DNA of 6,485 nucleotides from an uncultured Propionibacteriaceae bacterium. GTDB lineage: Bacteria > Actinomycetota > Actinomycetes > Propionibacteriales > Propionibacteriaceae. Each line of letters begins with the position of its first letter. The first letter of the stretch is position 1. This document shows, piece after piece, positions 1 through 6,235 of the stretch. Location of the stretch: the NCBI GenBank assembly GCA_936941515.1, contig CAKZJI010000257.1, forward strand, positions 1-6,485, in the 5' to 3' direction. The notes under the pieces are model-generated. The model ran no database searches. It saw nothing but the letters and a program-made list of their open reading frames with translations, and was not told the DNA's origin. The position numbers and the translations under genes are program-made.

Positions 1-1839
1 GCCGCCAACGGGTTCGCCTCGGAGGTTCCTGGTGCGTTGCGCAACATTCAGCTCGACTTCGCGAGTCTGCGTAACGACCGGCGCAGTGCTGACGCCTTCG
101 CCACCTTGGCGCGACGAGCAGCCGAAAGCCTCGATTACGTCCGCACCATCGAGGATGCCGAACTTCCCGAGCTTGTGGAAAACGATCTCTTTGAGGACGT
201 GGAGCGCAAAATCATCAGCGCACTGGCGCATGCAATCGCCCAGCGTACGATGAGCGCACGTGAGGTATCCGAGACCATTCGCGCCCGCCAGAGCAGTATC
301 TGGGTTGAGCGATACCGGGCACTCTACGCGGCACTCGCCGCTGCCTCCGACCTGTTGAGCGAGCTCGCTACGGCGAGATTCGAGATCGCTTCGTTCGATG
401 ACGGACTCGACCGATACCGCAAACACTGGTTTCGCATCGATCAGCTCTACCGTCAGTTCCACTTCGCCGCGCGCATGAGCGAGCATGCCGCCCCGCTCGA
501 AGCGCTCCGCAAGGAGGTGGACAAGCAGTACACGAATCGATACCTCTACGAAATCGGCAACACATGGCAGCAGCAGGTCGACGCCGTGTACGACTGGCGT
601 TCAGTCACGCTCCGCCCGCAGACGAGATTCTTCAACGATCACGTCGAGCCGATCATCCGGAAGGGCAACCGGAAGGCCGCCGTCATCATCTCGGACGCGC
701 TGCGTTACGAGATCGCCGACGAGCTGCGTTCGCGTATTCGCCAGGAAGACCGCTTCGATGCGGAACTTGATGCGATGCTGGGCGTGCTGCCGAGCTACAC
801 CCAACTTGGCATGGCTGCCCTCCTGCCGCACAAGACGCTGGCCCATTCCCACGATGGCGACCCAGTGGTCGTCGATGGCCAGCGTTGCGACGGGACAGCG
901 AACCGCAACAAGGTACTGGCTCCGGTGGACGGGTTCGCCATCCAGGCTGAAGATGTCTTCGCGATGTCGAGCAGCGAACTGCGCGAGCTGTACGTCGCGC
1001 ACCGGGTGTTGTACGTCTACCACGACCGGATAGACGCGACTGGTGACAAGGCCCGCACCGAACGGCAGGTGTTCGAGGCTGCCGATAGGGCGCTTGGCGA
1101 TCTGGTCAACCTCATCAAACGCCTGGCAAACGCGAACGCCACGAACATCCTGGTGACGGCCGACCACGGCTTCCTCTACCAGGACACCGCGCTCGCCGAC
1201 ACCTTCTATCTCTCAACCAAACCTCAGGGTGACGAGCTTGTGGTAATGAACCGCCGATATGTGCTGGGCCGGGAACTCAAGGACGATCCCGCGTTCCGAA
1301 CCTTCGAGCCCGATCAGCTCGGGCTCGGCAGCGACCTTCAGGTGCAGATTCCCAAGTCGATCCACCGGCTCAAGCTGCCCGGTGCGGGCTCACGGTTCGT
1401 CCACGGCGGGGCCACACTTCAGGAAGTCGTCGTGCCGGTGCTCCGGGTCAACAAAAAGCGTAAAAGCGACATCCGCCCCGTCAACGTCGAAGTGCTGCCC
1501 GAGACGGATAAGATCACCACCGGTCAGCTCGTCGTAAAACTCCTCCAAACCGAACCGGTCAGCGATAAAATCCAGCCGCGCACGCTGCGCGCCGGTATCT
1601 ACGTCGGCGACACCTTGATCTCGAACCAGCCCGAGCTGGTCTTCGATCAGCCATCCGATGACAAACGCGACCGCTACCAGAATGTACGGATGCTGCTCAG
1701 CCAGGATGCCAACGAGTTCAACAACCGCACGGTCGAATTCCGGCTCGAAGAGCAAATACCTAACACCACCCAGTGGCGCGTCTACCAGCGGGCCCAGTAC
1801 CTGCTCAGGCGCTCGTTCACATCGGACTTCGATTTCTAA
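1..1839 (+). CDS. pglZ: BREX-1 phosphatase-like protein PglZ (type A), 5' end outside window
   Basis: C-terminal ~612 codons of PglZ, the alkaline-phosphatase-superfamily protein of BREX phage defence. PglZ is an essential BREX partner thought to act with the methyltransferase PglX; its exact substrate is not settled. The frame is open from base 1, so the gene starts upstream; the family is usually over 800 residues, so roughly 200-250 are missing. The TTG at 37 is not a credible start. Numbering from the first codon in the window: a helical, charged region (about 1-210); the PglZ core beginning AAVIISDALRYEIADE (226-241), with metal-ligand candidate D232; GVLPSYTQLGMA (261-272), holding the likely nucleophile-region Ser/Thr; YHDRIDATGD (340-349); and TADHGFLY (386-393), with D388 and H389 as candidate metal ligands. 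A beta-rich C-terminal domain follows. The gene ends with TAA 15 bp before brxL and is surely co-transcribed with it. I see no damage in the visible part. Identification comes from remembered family motifs and the brxL neighbour. Confidence 0.95.
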   Translation, partial: AANGFASEVPGALRNIQLDFASLRNDRRSADAFATLARRAAESLDYVRTIEDAELPELVENDLFEDVERKIISALAHAIAQRTMSAREVSETIRARQSSIWVERYRALYAALAAASDLLSELATARFEIASFDDGLDRYRKHWFRIDQLYRQFHFAARMSEHAAPLEALRKEVDKQYTNRYLYEIGNTWQQQVDAVYDWRSVTLRPQTRFFNDHVEPIIRKGNRKAAVIISDALRYEIADELRSRIRQEDRFDAELDAMLGVLPSYTQLGMAALLPHKTLAHSHDGDPVVVDGQRCDGTANRNKVLAPVDGFAIQAEDVFAMSSSELRELYVAHRVLYVYHDRIDATGDKARTERQVFEAADRALGDLVNLIKRLANANATNILVTADHGFLYQDTALADTFYLSTKPQGDELVVMNRRYVLGRELKDDPAFRTFEPDQLGLGSDLQVQIPKSIHRLKLPGAGSRFVHGGATLQEVVVPVLRVNKKRKSDIRPVNVEVLPETDKITTGQLVVKLLQTEPVSDKIQPRTLRAGIYVGDTLISNQPELVFDQPSDDKRDRYQNVRMLLSQDANEFNNRTVEFRLEEQIPNTTQWRVYQRAQYLLRRSFTSDFDF

Positions 1840-1845
1840 GGGGAA
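1838..1845 (+). promoter_or_regulatory. Ribosome binding site of brxL
   Basis: The purine run AAGGGGAA overlaps the pglZ stop codon and lies 9 bases before the ATG at 1855. It fixes that ATG as the brxL start and indicates translation from the pglZ-brxL message without a separate promoter in the 15-bp gap. Confidence 0.75.
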
Positions 1846-1854
1846 CCAGCAGCT

Positions 1855-3975
1855 ATGACGCACACCGATGACAATCCCGATGGGAAACGCGGCGCCGAGA
1901 AGAACGCATCGCAGCAGAGCGATCTTGACTACAAGATCAACGTGCTGTTCGGAGGATCGGTTGTCCGTAAAGACCTGGTGAAGGCCGTCAAGGGCAACGC
2001 GATCGTCCCGTCCTATGTGCTGGAGTACCTGCTCGGCCAGTACGCCGCATCCGATGACGAGGCGACGATCCAAGCCGGCATTGACGCGGTCCGCAAGATT
2101 TTGGCCGACCACTACGTGCATCGCAACGAGTCGGAACTGGTGAAGTCCACCATCAGGGAGAAAGGCCGCCACCGGATCATCGACAAGGTCACTGTGACGC
2201 TGAACGACAAACAGGACGTGTACGAAGCCTCGTTCGCCAACCTTGGTCTTCACGGGGTGATCGTCGAACCCGCAACGGTGAAGGCAAACCCGAAGCTTCT
2301 GGTTGGCGGTGTGTGGTGCATCTGCGACGTCGAGTACTTCCACAGTGATGATTCCCGTTTCGTGCCCTGGATTCTGGGAAGCCTGAAGCCGATTCAGATG
2401 TCGAGCTTCGACTACAAGAGCTACCTCGCATCGCGTCGGGGCTTCAACACCGAGGAATGGATCGACCTGCTGATCCAATCCATCGGTTTCAACCCCGAGA
2501 TGTTCGGGCGACGGGCCAAGCTGCTACAGCTCGTCCGCCTTGTCCCGTTCGTCGAGCGCAACTACAACCTCGTCGAGCTCGGGCCGAAGGGCACAGGCAA
2601 GTCCCACATCTACTCCGAGTTCTCGCCCCACGGCATGCTGATCTCTGGCGGAGAGGTCACCGTCCCGAAACTCTTCGTCAACAACGCCAACGGCCGCATC
2701 GGGCTGGTCGGCTACTGGGATGTGGTTGCCTTCGACGAGTTCGCCGGCAAGAGGAAGCGCACCGACAAGGCGCTGGTCGACATCATGAAGAACTACATGG
2801 CGAACAAGTCGTTCTCTCGGGGTGTCGAGACCCTCGGGGCCGAAGCGTCGATGGTGTTCGTGGGTAACACCGCGCACAACGTGCCCTACATGCTCAAACA
2901 CTCGGACCTGTTCGATGAGCTGCCCGAGGCCTATCACGACTCCGCCTACCTAGACCGGCTGCACTTCTACGTCCCGGGCTGGGAGGTGGACACGATCCGC
3001 AGTGAGATGTTCTCCTCCGGCTACGGTTTCGTCGTCGACTACATCGCCGAGGTGTTGCGGTCCATGCGTAGCACCGACTACTCCGATCGATATCAGCAGT
3101 ACTTCACGCTCGGCTCGGACATCTCCACGCGAGACCGCGACGGCATCCACAAGACATTCTCCGGCCTGATGAAACTCATCTACCCGGAGGGCGAAGCAAC
3201 CCCAGCCGAGATCGAGGAACTGCTCCGCTTCGCCATCGAGGGACGTAAGCGCGTCAAGGATCAGATTCTCCGGATCGACACCACGATGGCGGCAGTCAAC
3301 TTCGGCTACACCGACAAAACAGGCACCTGGCACAGCGTCACCACACTGGAAGAAGACGAATACCCCGACTACTACCGAAGTCAACTTCCCGAGGCTGAGG
3401 ACGGCGTTGACTCACCCTCCGAGCTTGAGCCCGCAGCCGAGAATGTCGCAGTGTCTGTGTCGTCGCCAGCCGAGGCGGCACCCCCACTGTTCGAGGGCTA
3501 CCGAGAGTTCCAGGAGAACCAGCGCGGCGTCTCCTACGAAACACTGCTCATGCCATACCTGCGTGGCGCAACCGCCATCACCATCGTCGATCCCTACATC
3601 CGAGTACCGCACCAAGGGCGCAACCTCGTCGATCTACTCGCGCTACTCGCGGCCGCCAAAGACCCAGCCGACGAGATCGCGGTGACTCTGGTCACCCGGG
3701 AAGACAGCCCTGAGTACACCCAACAACAACTCACCATGCTGGGAGACATCCAGGACAGCACCGCCAGTGTCGGTATTCGGTTCACAGTCAAATTTGACGG
3801 AACTATCCACGACCGTTCGATCTGCACCGACCACGGCTGGAAAATCCTCCTCGGACGTGGCCTCGACATCTTCCAGAAAGGGGCAGGCAACCAGTACGAT
3901 CTCGGCTCCCGTTGCCAGGAGTTCCGCCAGGTCGTCGCCTTCGGAATCACCTACATTCGTGAGGGCCTGCGGTGA
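1855..3975 (+). CDS. brxL: BREX protein BrxL, AAA+ ATPase with C-terminal MIT_C-like domain
   Basis: Complete, 706 residues. BrxL is the AAA+ effector of type 1 BREX; studied homologues form ring assemblies on DNA and are needed for phage exclusion but not for host methylation. Visible order: BrxL N-terminal domain (about 24-190, with FGGSVVRKDLVKAVKGN and VLEYLLGQYAASDDE); AAA+ core with Walker A GPKGTGKS (243-250), Walker B VVAFDEF (290-296, D294/E295), sensor-1 N338 in VFVGNT, and a likely arginine finger R368 in DRLHFYVPGWE; helical lid (about 410-480, ISTRDRDGIHKTFSGLMK and FAIEGRKRVKDQ); an acidic, Pro/Ala-rich linker (about 505-545); and a C-terminal domain (about 560-703) with the MIT_C signature HDRSICTDHGWKILLGRGLDIF (H652-F673 region, GRGLD at 667-671). 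No Lon Ser-Lys protease domain is visible, so 'Lon-like' names for this family would mislead here. ATG chosen from the spaced Shine-Dalgarno. The TGA stop overlaps a GTG (3972-3974). Family membership is near certain; the function of the C-terminal domain is inferred. Confidence 0.95.
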   Translation: MTHTDDNPDGKRGAEKNASQQSDLDYKINVLFGGSVVRKDLVKAVKGNAIVPSYVLEYLLGQYAASDDEATIQAGIDAVRKILADHYVHRNESELVKSTIREKGRHRIIDKVTVTLNDKQDVYEASFANLGLHGVIVEPATVKANPKLLVGGVWCICDVEYFHSDDSRFVPWILGSLKPIQMSSFDYKSYLASRRGFNTEEWIDLLIQSIGFNPEMFGRRAKLLQLVRLVPFVERNYNLVELGPKGTGKSHIYSEFSPHGMLISGGEVTVPKLFVNNANGRIGLVGYWDVVAFDEFAGKRKRTDKALVDIMKNYMANKSFSRGVETLGAEASMVFVGNTAHNVPYMLKHSDLFDELPEAYHDSAYLDRLHFYVPGWEVDTIRSEMFSSGYGFVVDYIAEVLRSMRSTDYSDRYQQYFTLGSDISTRDRDGIHKTFSGLMKLIYPEGEATPAEIEELLRFAIEGRKRVKDQILRIDTTMAAVNFGYTDKTGTWHSVTTLEEDEYPDYYRSQLPEAEDGVDSPSELEPAAENVAVSVSSPAEAAPPLFEGYREFQENQRGVSYETLLMPYLRGATAITIVDPYIRVPHQGRNLVDLLALLAAAKDPADEIAVTLVTREDSPEYTQQQLTMLGDIQDSTASVGIRFTVKFDGTIHDRSICTDHGWKILLGRGLDIFQKGAGNQYDLGSRCQEFRQVVAFGITYIREGLR

Positions 3976-4155
3976 CCGCGTTCGGAGACCTCAAAAGATA
4001 GGCGGCAGAGACAGCCATGGTCGCGCGGGTCCGGTCGTCAGTGACCAGGACATCAGGCGAACATCAAGGACATCGCGGGGCGGGAGCTGGTCGAGTCGAA
4101 ACCAACCCACACATCCAAGGACCCGTGGCCGGGTTCACCTACCAGATGCCAGAAA
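3972..4155 (+). other. Gene-poor stretch after brxL; possible decayed gene remnant
   Basis: The brxL stop sits in GGTGA, where a GTG (3972-3974) overlaps the TGA, a common layout for translationally coupled genes. The frame from that GTG reads VTAFGDLKR and then stops at TAG (3999-4001). The same frame reopens at once and stays open through an ATG at 4017 to about 4270, including NPHIQGPVAGFTYQMPE (about 4110-4160). Frame 1 meanwhile shows ANIKDIAGRELVESKPTH (about 4057-4110). Mixed protein-like fragments across frames could be the wreck of a gene that once followed brxL, or chance in high-GC DNA. The open frame runs into the repeat and the insertion-sequence end, so I do not call it a gene. 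I recognise no family and see no clear terminator. Confidence 0.3.
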
Positions 4156-4204
4156 TGGTTTCGACACAGCCGTTCGCTGACGCTCACGCGCTGGCTCAAC
4201 CAGC
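4156..4204 (+). repeat. Hairpin-type dispersed repeat, unit 1
   Basis: Starts TGGTTTCGACAC and ends GGCTCAACCAGC, with a divergent middle that could pair (CAGC near the start with GCTG near the end). The outermost bases TGGTT and AACCA are themselves inverted. The same outer sequences recur at 5941-5986. Repeats of the form GGTTTCGA...CTCAACCA are, from my general knowledge, scattered in many actinobacterial intergenic regions; their role is unclear, and they may form RNA hairpins that end or protect transcripts, here the BREX message. Confidence 0.7.
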
Positions 4205-4216
4205 TTGCAGAGACAA

Positions 4217-4252
4217 GATCCCGACACGGACCGCTCTTTCGTCACGGCCTGC
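4217..4252 (+). repeat. Hairpin-type dispersed repeat, unit 2 (cut by the insertion sequence)
   Basis: Begins GATCCCGACACGGA, matching 10 of 14 bases at the start of the intact unit at 5941 (GGTTTCGACACGGA). It continues with CTCTTTCGTC, like the middle of that unit (ATTCCTTCGTC). It lacks the GGCTCAACCAGC end because the insertion sequence begins at 4253. It starts 61 bp after unit 1 starts. Confidence 0.5.
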
Positions 4253-4267
4253 CCTGACTTGGCTCAT
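4253..4267 (+). repeat. Left terminal inverted repeat of the insertion sequence
   Basis: CCTGACTTGGCTCAT, identical to the reverse complement of 5866-5880 over all 15 bases. Similarity breaks off immediately on both sides, which sets the element's ends. It lies at the 3' end of the transposase gene. Confidence 0.85.
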
Positions 4268-5776
4268 TTAGTGTCGTTCCTGTGTGTTGTGGATGGCGTC
4301 GAGGCAGGTTTGGATGTTGTTGGGGATGGGGTCTTCAGCGGTGACGATGGCGTCGCCGGCTTGGATGTCGATGGTTCGGTAGCGGCGTAGTGTTTTGACC
4401 GGGGTCTTCAAGCTGACTTTGGTGGTGGCCTCCAGTCAGCGGGCGGCGGCGAGGGTGGCGAACACGATGGTGAGGTGGGCCTCGATCGAGTCTTTCAGGT
4501 GGTGGTGGATCGGGCGGGCTTTCAGATTGGATTTGCTCATCCGGAAGGACTTCTCGATCTGCCACAACTGGTGGTAGGCGCCGATCACGTACTCCGGCCT
4601 CGGGTCAGTCAGGTTCGTGATGTAGCCCTTCCAGCCAGCCAGTGCTTTGGCTTTGGCTTCCAAGTCCCGGTTCACTGATTTGCGTGCGCCGGTGAGGGTG
4701 ATGAAGCGGTTCCGTTTCACCGGGATCTTCCCCGCGACCACGCGTTCGGCCTTGCTGACCTGCTCGCGGATGCCGCGTAGGGTACGGCGTGCTCGGTCGG
4801 CCCGGTACTGGTAGTAGATCGTCTCTGTCACTGCTGCCCCGGCCGGGCCCCTCGACCAGGGTTGAGTCAGGGTCAGCCCGTCAGGGGGCTGCTGGCCGGA
4901 ATGGGTCTTCAGTCAGTCCCGCACGATGTAGGGGACCTCGGGGATCTTCTGGCCCACGATGAACCGCAACCCCGCCCCGGACAACGCCCGCAGGTTCCCG
5001 TCAGAGAAACATGCCCGCATCAGCCACCACCGTTATCTCCGGCAGGGCGTGAGCGGCCTGGAACGCCTGGAGCGACGGGATGATCGTGGTCGTCTCCGCC
5101 TTGTTGCCCTCGAACGCCTCCACTATCAACGGGAACCCCCGCGCGTCGGTCAACAACCCGATGGTGAATTTGGGGTTCCAAGCGGCGTTGTTTGCTGTAT
5201 CCGGGTTCCCGGAACCCGTCCCCAGCATCAGTCTCAAAGTAGAGCGTGCTCACGTCGTACAACACCAAGGTGGCAGGCCCCAACCCCACATGCGCTGCGC
5301 ACGCGGACGCTATCTGCTGCCGCCACGCCGGCTCGGCATACACGGCGAGCCGACGCTTCACCGTCGCGTAGCCGCAAGGCCGAACCCCGATCTCTTCGAG
5401 CACCCGCAGGGTCTCCAACTTGCTGGCCGGCTCGATCAACCGGCCCAGCACCAACTGCTTGAAAACCTCGTCACCACCACTGGCGGTATCGAACCCGAGC
5501 CGTTCAAACCCGACCGACAAGGCATTCCACAAGTGCTCCGCCCGCGACCGCCGGATCGGTAGCGCCCGCCGTCGTGGCTGCCCGTCCCCGAAATCGAGTT
5601 CGTCCTGACCAGCGGCGATCATGCGTTGCCGCGCCACCGCTTTCAACACCTCAACATCCTCCGGTGTGTGCCGACCCGATGTGATCCATCGACCGCGATC
5701 CACGAGACGACGACCACACCACCTGAACCGCCGTCGCCCCCGACGCGGTCTTCACCGTCCTCACATACGGACTCAC
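4268..5776 (-). pseudogene. IS1634-family DDE transposase, broken by three frameshifts and two nonsense changes
   Basis: A once ~500-residue transposase that cut and joined the element's ends; now dead. The likely start is GTG at 5776-5774, after TTGGGG and an in-frame upstream TAG, reading VSPYVRTVKTASGATAVQVV. Damage in reading order: a frameshift in a CA run (about 5663-5670) between IGSAH and TPEDVEVLK; an extra base at about 5167-5171 between RRLEPQI and TIGLLTD; an extra base in an A run (about 5004-5009) between VVADAGMF and SDGNLRALSG; TGG to TGA at 4913-4915 (VRD*LKTHSG); and TGG to TGA at 4436-4438 (AAR*LEATT). The frame ends in HNTQERH and TAA at 4268-4270. The DDE triad is still readable: D in LYDVSTLYFE (5254-5256), D in VVADAG (5019-5021), and E in the IS4 signature YHQLWQIEKSFRMSK (4553-4555). 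The long intact piece 4436-4831 keeps the C-terminal catalytic region but cannot act alone. Confidence 0.9.
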
Positions 5777-5865
5777 CCCAACAGGCTAAAACACCCCCGA
5801 TTAGTGCACACCACACCAACCAAAACCCCTAGCCAACACCCCCTCCAACCCCAAAAACACCAAAC

Positions 5866-5880
5866 ATGAGCCAAGTCAGG
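5866..5880 (-). repeat. Right terminal inverted repeat of the insertion sequence
   Basis: ATGAGCCAAGTCAGG on the + strand, the exact reverse complement of 4253-4267. It is the end upstream of the transposase start. Confidence 0.85.
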
Positions 5881-5885
5881 TTACA

Positions 5886-5931
5886 ACACGACTCGCTCGC
5901 TAGCACTCGCGGGTCGGCTCAACCGGCTTGC
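5886..5931 (+). repeat. Hairpin-type dispersed repeat, unit 3 (5' end missing)
   Basis: Reads ACACGACTCGCTCG and ends GGCTCAACCGGCTTGC, which matches unit 1's GGCTCAACCAGCTTGC (4193-4208) at 15 of 16 bases. The middle can fold: CGACTCGC pairs with GCGGGTCG with one mismatch. The expected GGTTTCG start is absent; the insertion sequence ends at 5880, just before it. Confidence 0.6.
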
Positions 5932-5940
5932 GGGAGGGAC

Positions 5941-5986
5941 GGTTTCGACACGGACTATTCCTTCGTCGCAGTCCGGCTCAACCAGC
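5941..5986 (+). repeat. Hairpin-type dispersed repeat, unit 4 (intact)
   Basis: GGTTTCGACAC at one end and GGCTCAACCAGC at the other, enclosing a perfect 6-bp stem: CGGACT (5951-5956) with AGTCCG (5970-5975) and a 13-base loop. Its GGCTCAACC end lies 59 bp after that of unit 3. Confidence 0.7.
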
Positions 5987-6235
5987 ACCCTACGGAATAC
6001 GCGTCACCGTCGAGCGGGCCCTGACGGACAATGGCGGTCGCTACCGCTCTTATTGAACATGACACCTAGTCGCGTCTCACATTGGGAAATCTTTCGTCTC
6101 CCCACCCAGCATCATGCCGTCCGAACTACGCTTCCTAGCGACGCAGGTTCGTCACTGGCGACCGGAGCAAATGATATTCCGGCCACCCCTAATCGCTGTA
6201 CCCGTTTCCGTCCAATCCGAGAACAAGGAGTCGCG
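5987..6235 (+). promoter_or_regulatory. Intergenic leader of the transporter gene, with candidate promoter
   Basis: No gene is visible on either strand. A weak sigma-70-like pair is TTGAAC (6053-6058) and TCACAT (6077-6082), 18 bases apart; the -10 box is poor. An AT-richer patch (6080-6100) and AATGATATTCC (6171-6181) break the GC-rich background. A good Shine-Dalgarno, AAGGAG (6225-6230), lies 5 bases before the ATG at 6236. The leader from the candidate promoter to the ATG would be about 145 bases; I see no riboswitch I can name. Confidence 0.35.
6034..6047 (+). promoter_or_regulatory. Operator-like palindrome
   Basis: GCGGTCGCTACCGC: 5-base arms GCGGT and ACCGC around CGCT, a near-perfect 14-bp even palindrome. 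It lies six bases upstream of the candidate -35 box (6053) of the transporter gene. Size and symmetry would suit a LacI-family sugar repressor site, which would fit a sugar transporter, but this is one short match and could be chance. Confidence 0.25.

Larger units (their letters stand above)
4253..5880 (-). mobile_element. IS1634-type insertion sequence, complete ends, inactive
   Basis: A 1628-bp element bounded by perfect 15-bp inverted repeats and filled by one broken transposase gene on the - strand. The transposase stop codon (4268-4270) directly abuts the left inverted repeat. About 90 bp between the transposase start (5776) and the right repeat is the leader; on the + strand this leader is almost all C and A, with only about six G in 85 bases. 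Family assignment rests on the transposase (IS1634 group of the IS4 superfamily, DDE type). No matching short target duplication is visible: bases next to the ends are CCTGC on the left and TTACA on the right. It separates the BREX operon from the transporter gene. Confidence 0.85.

Noticed and set aside
37..39. TTG as the start of the first gene
   Set aside because: The frame is open to base 1, and family proteins are much longer on the N-terminal side; the gene is cut by the window edge.
601..1167. Long open frame on the - strand inside pglZ
   Set aside because: It lies wholly antisense to a gene with clear family motifs, matches no known protein pattern, and is typical of high-GC antisense frames.
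1390..2478. 362-codon open frame on the - strand across the pglZ-brxL junction
   Set aside because: It is antisense to conserved parts of both genes and spans their boundary; a by-product of GC-rich codon use.
4017..4271. 84-codon forward frame after brxL as a real gene
   Set aside because: It has no Shine-Dalgarno, runs through a dispersed repeat and ends inside the insertion sequence; at most it holds a remnant.
4862..5562. Forward-strand frames inside the insertion sequence
   Set aside because: They are antisense to the recognisable transposase and show no family features.
4268..5776. Programmed frameshifting, or TGA read as Trp, in the transposase
   Set aside because: Three separate frameshifts plus two stops are too many, and brxL itself uses TGA as its stop, so simple decay or sequencing error fits better.
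4156..5986. CRISPR array
   Set aside because: The repeats are few, imperfect, hairpin-type and about 60 bp apart with related rather than unique middles; no cas genes are present.
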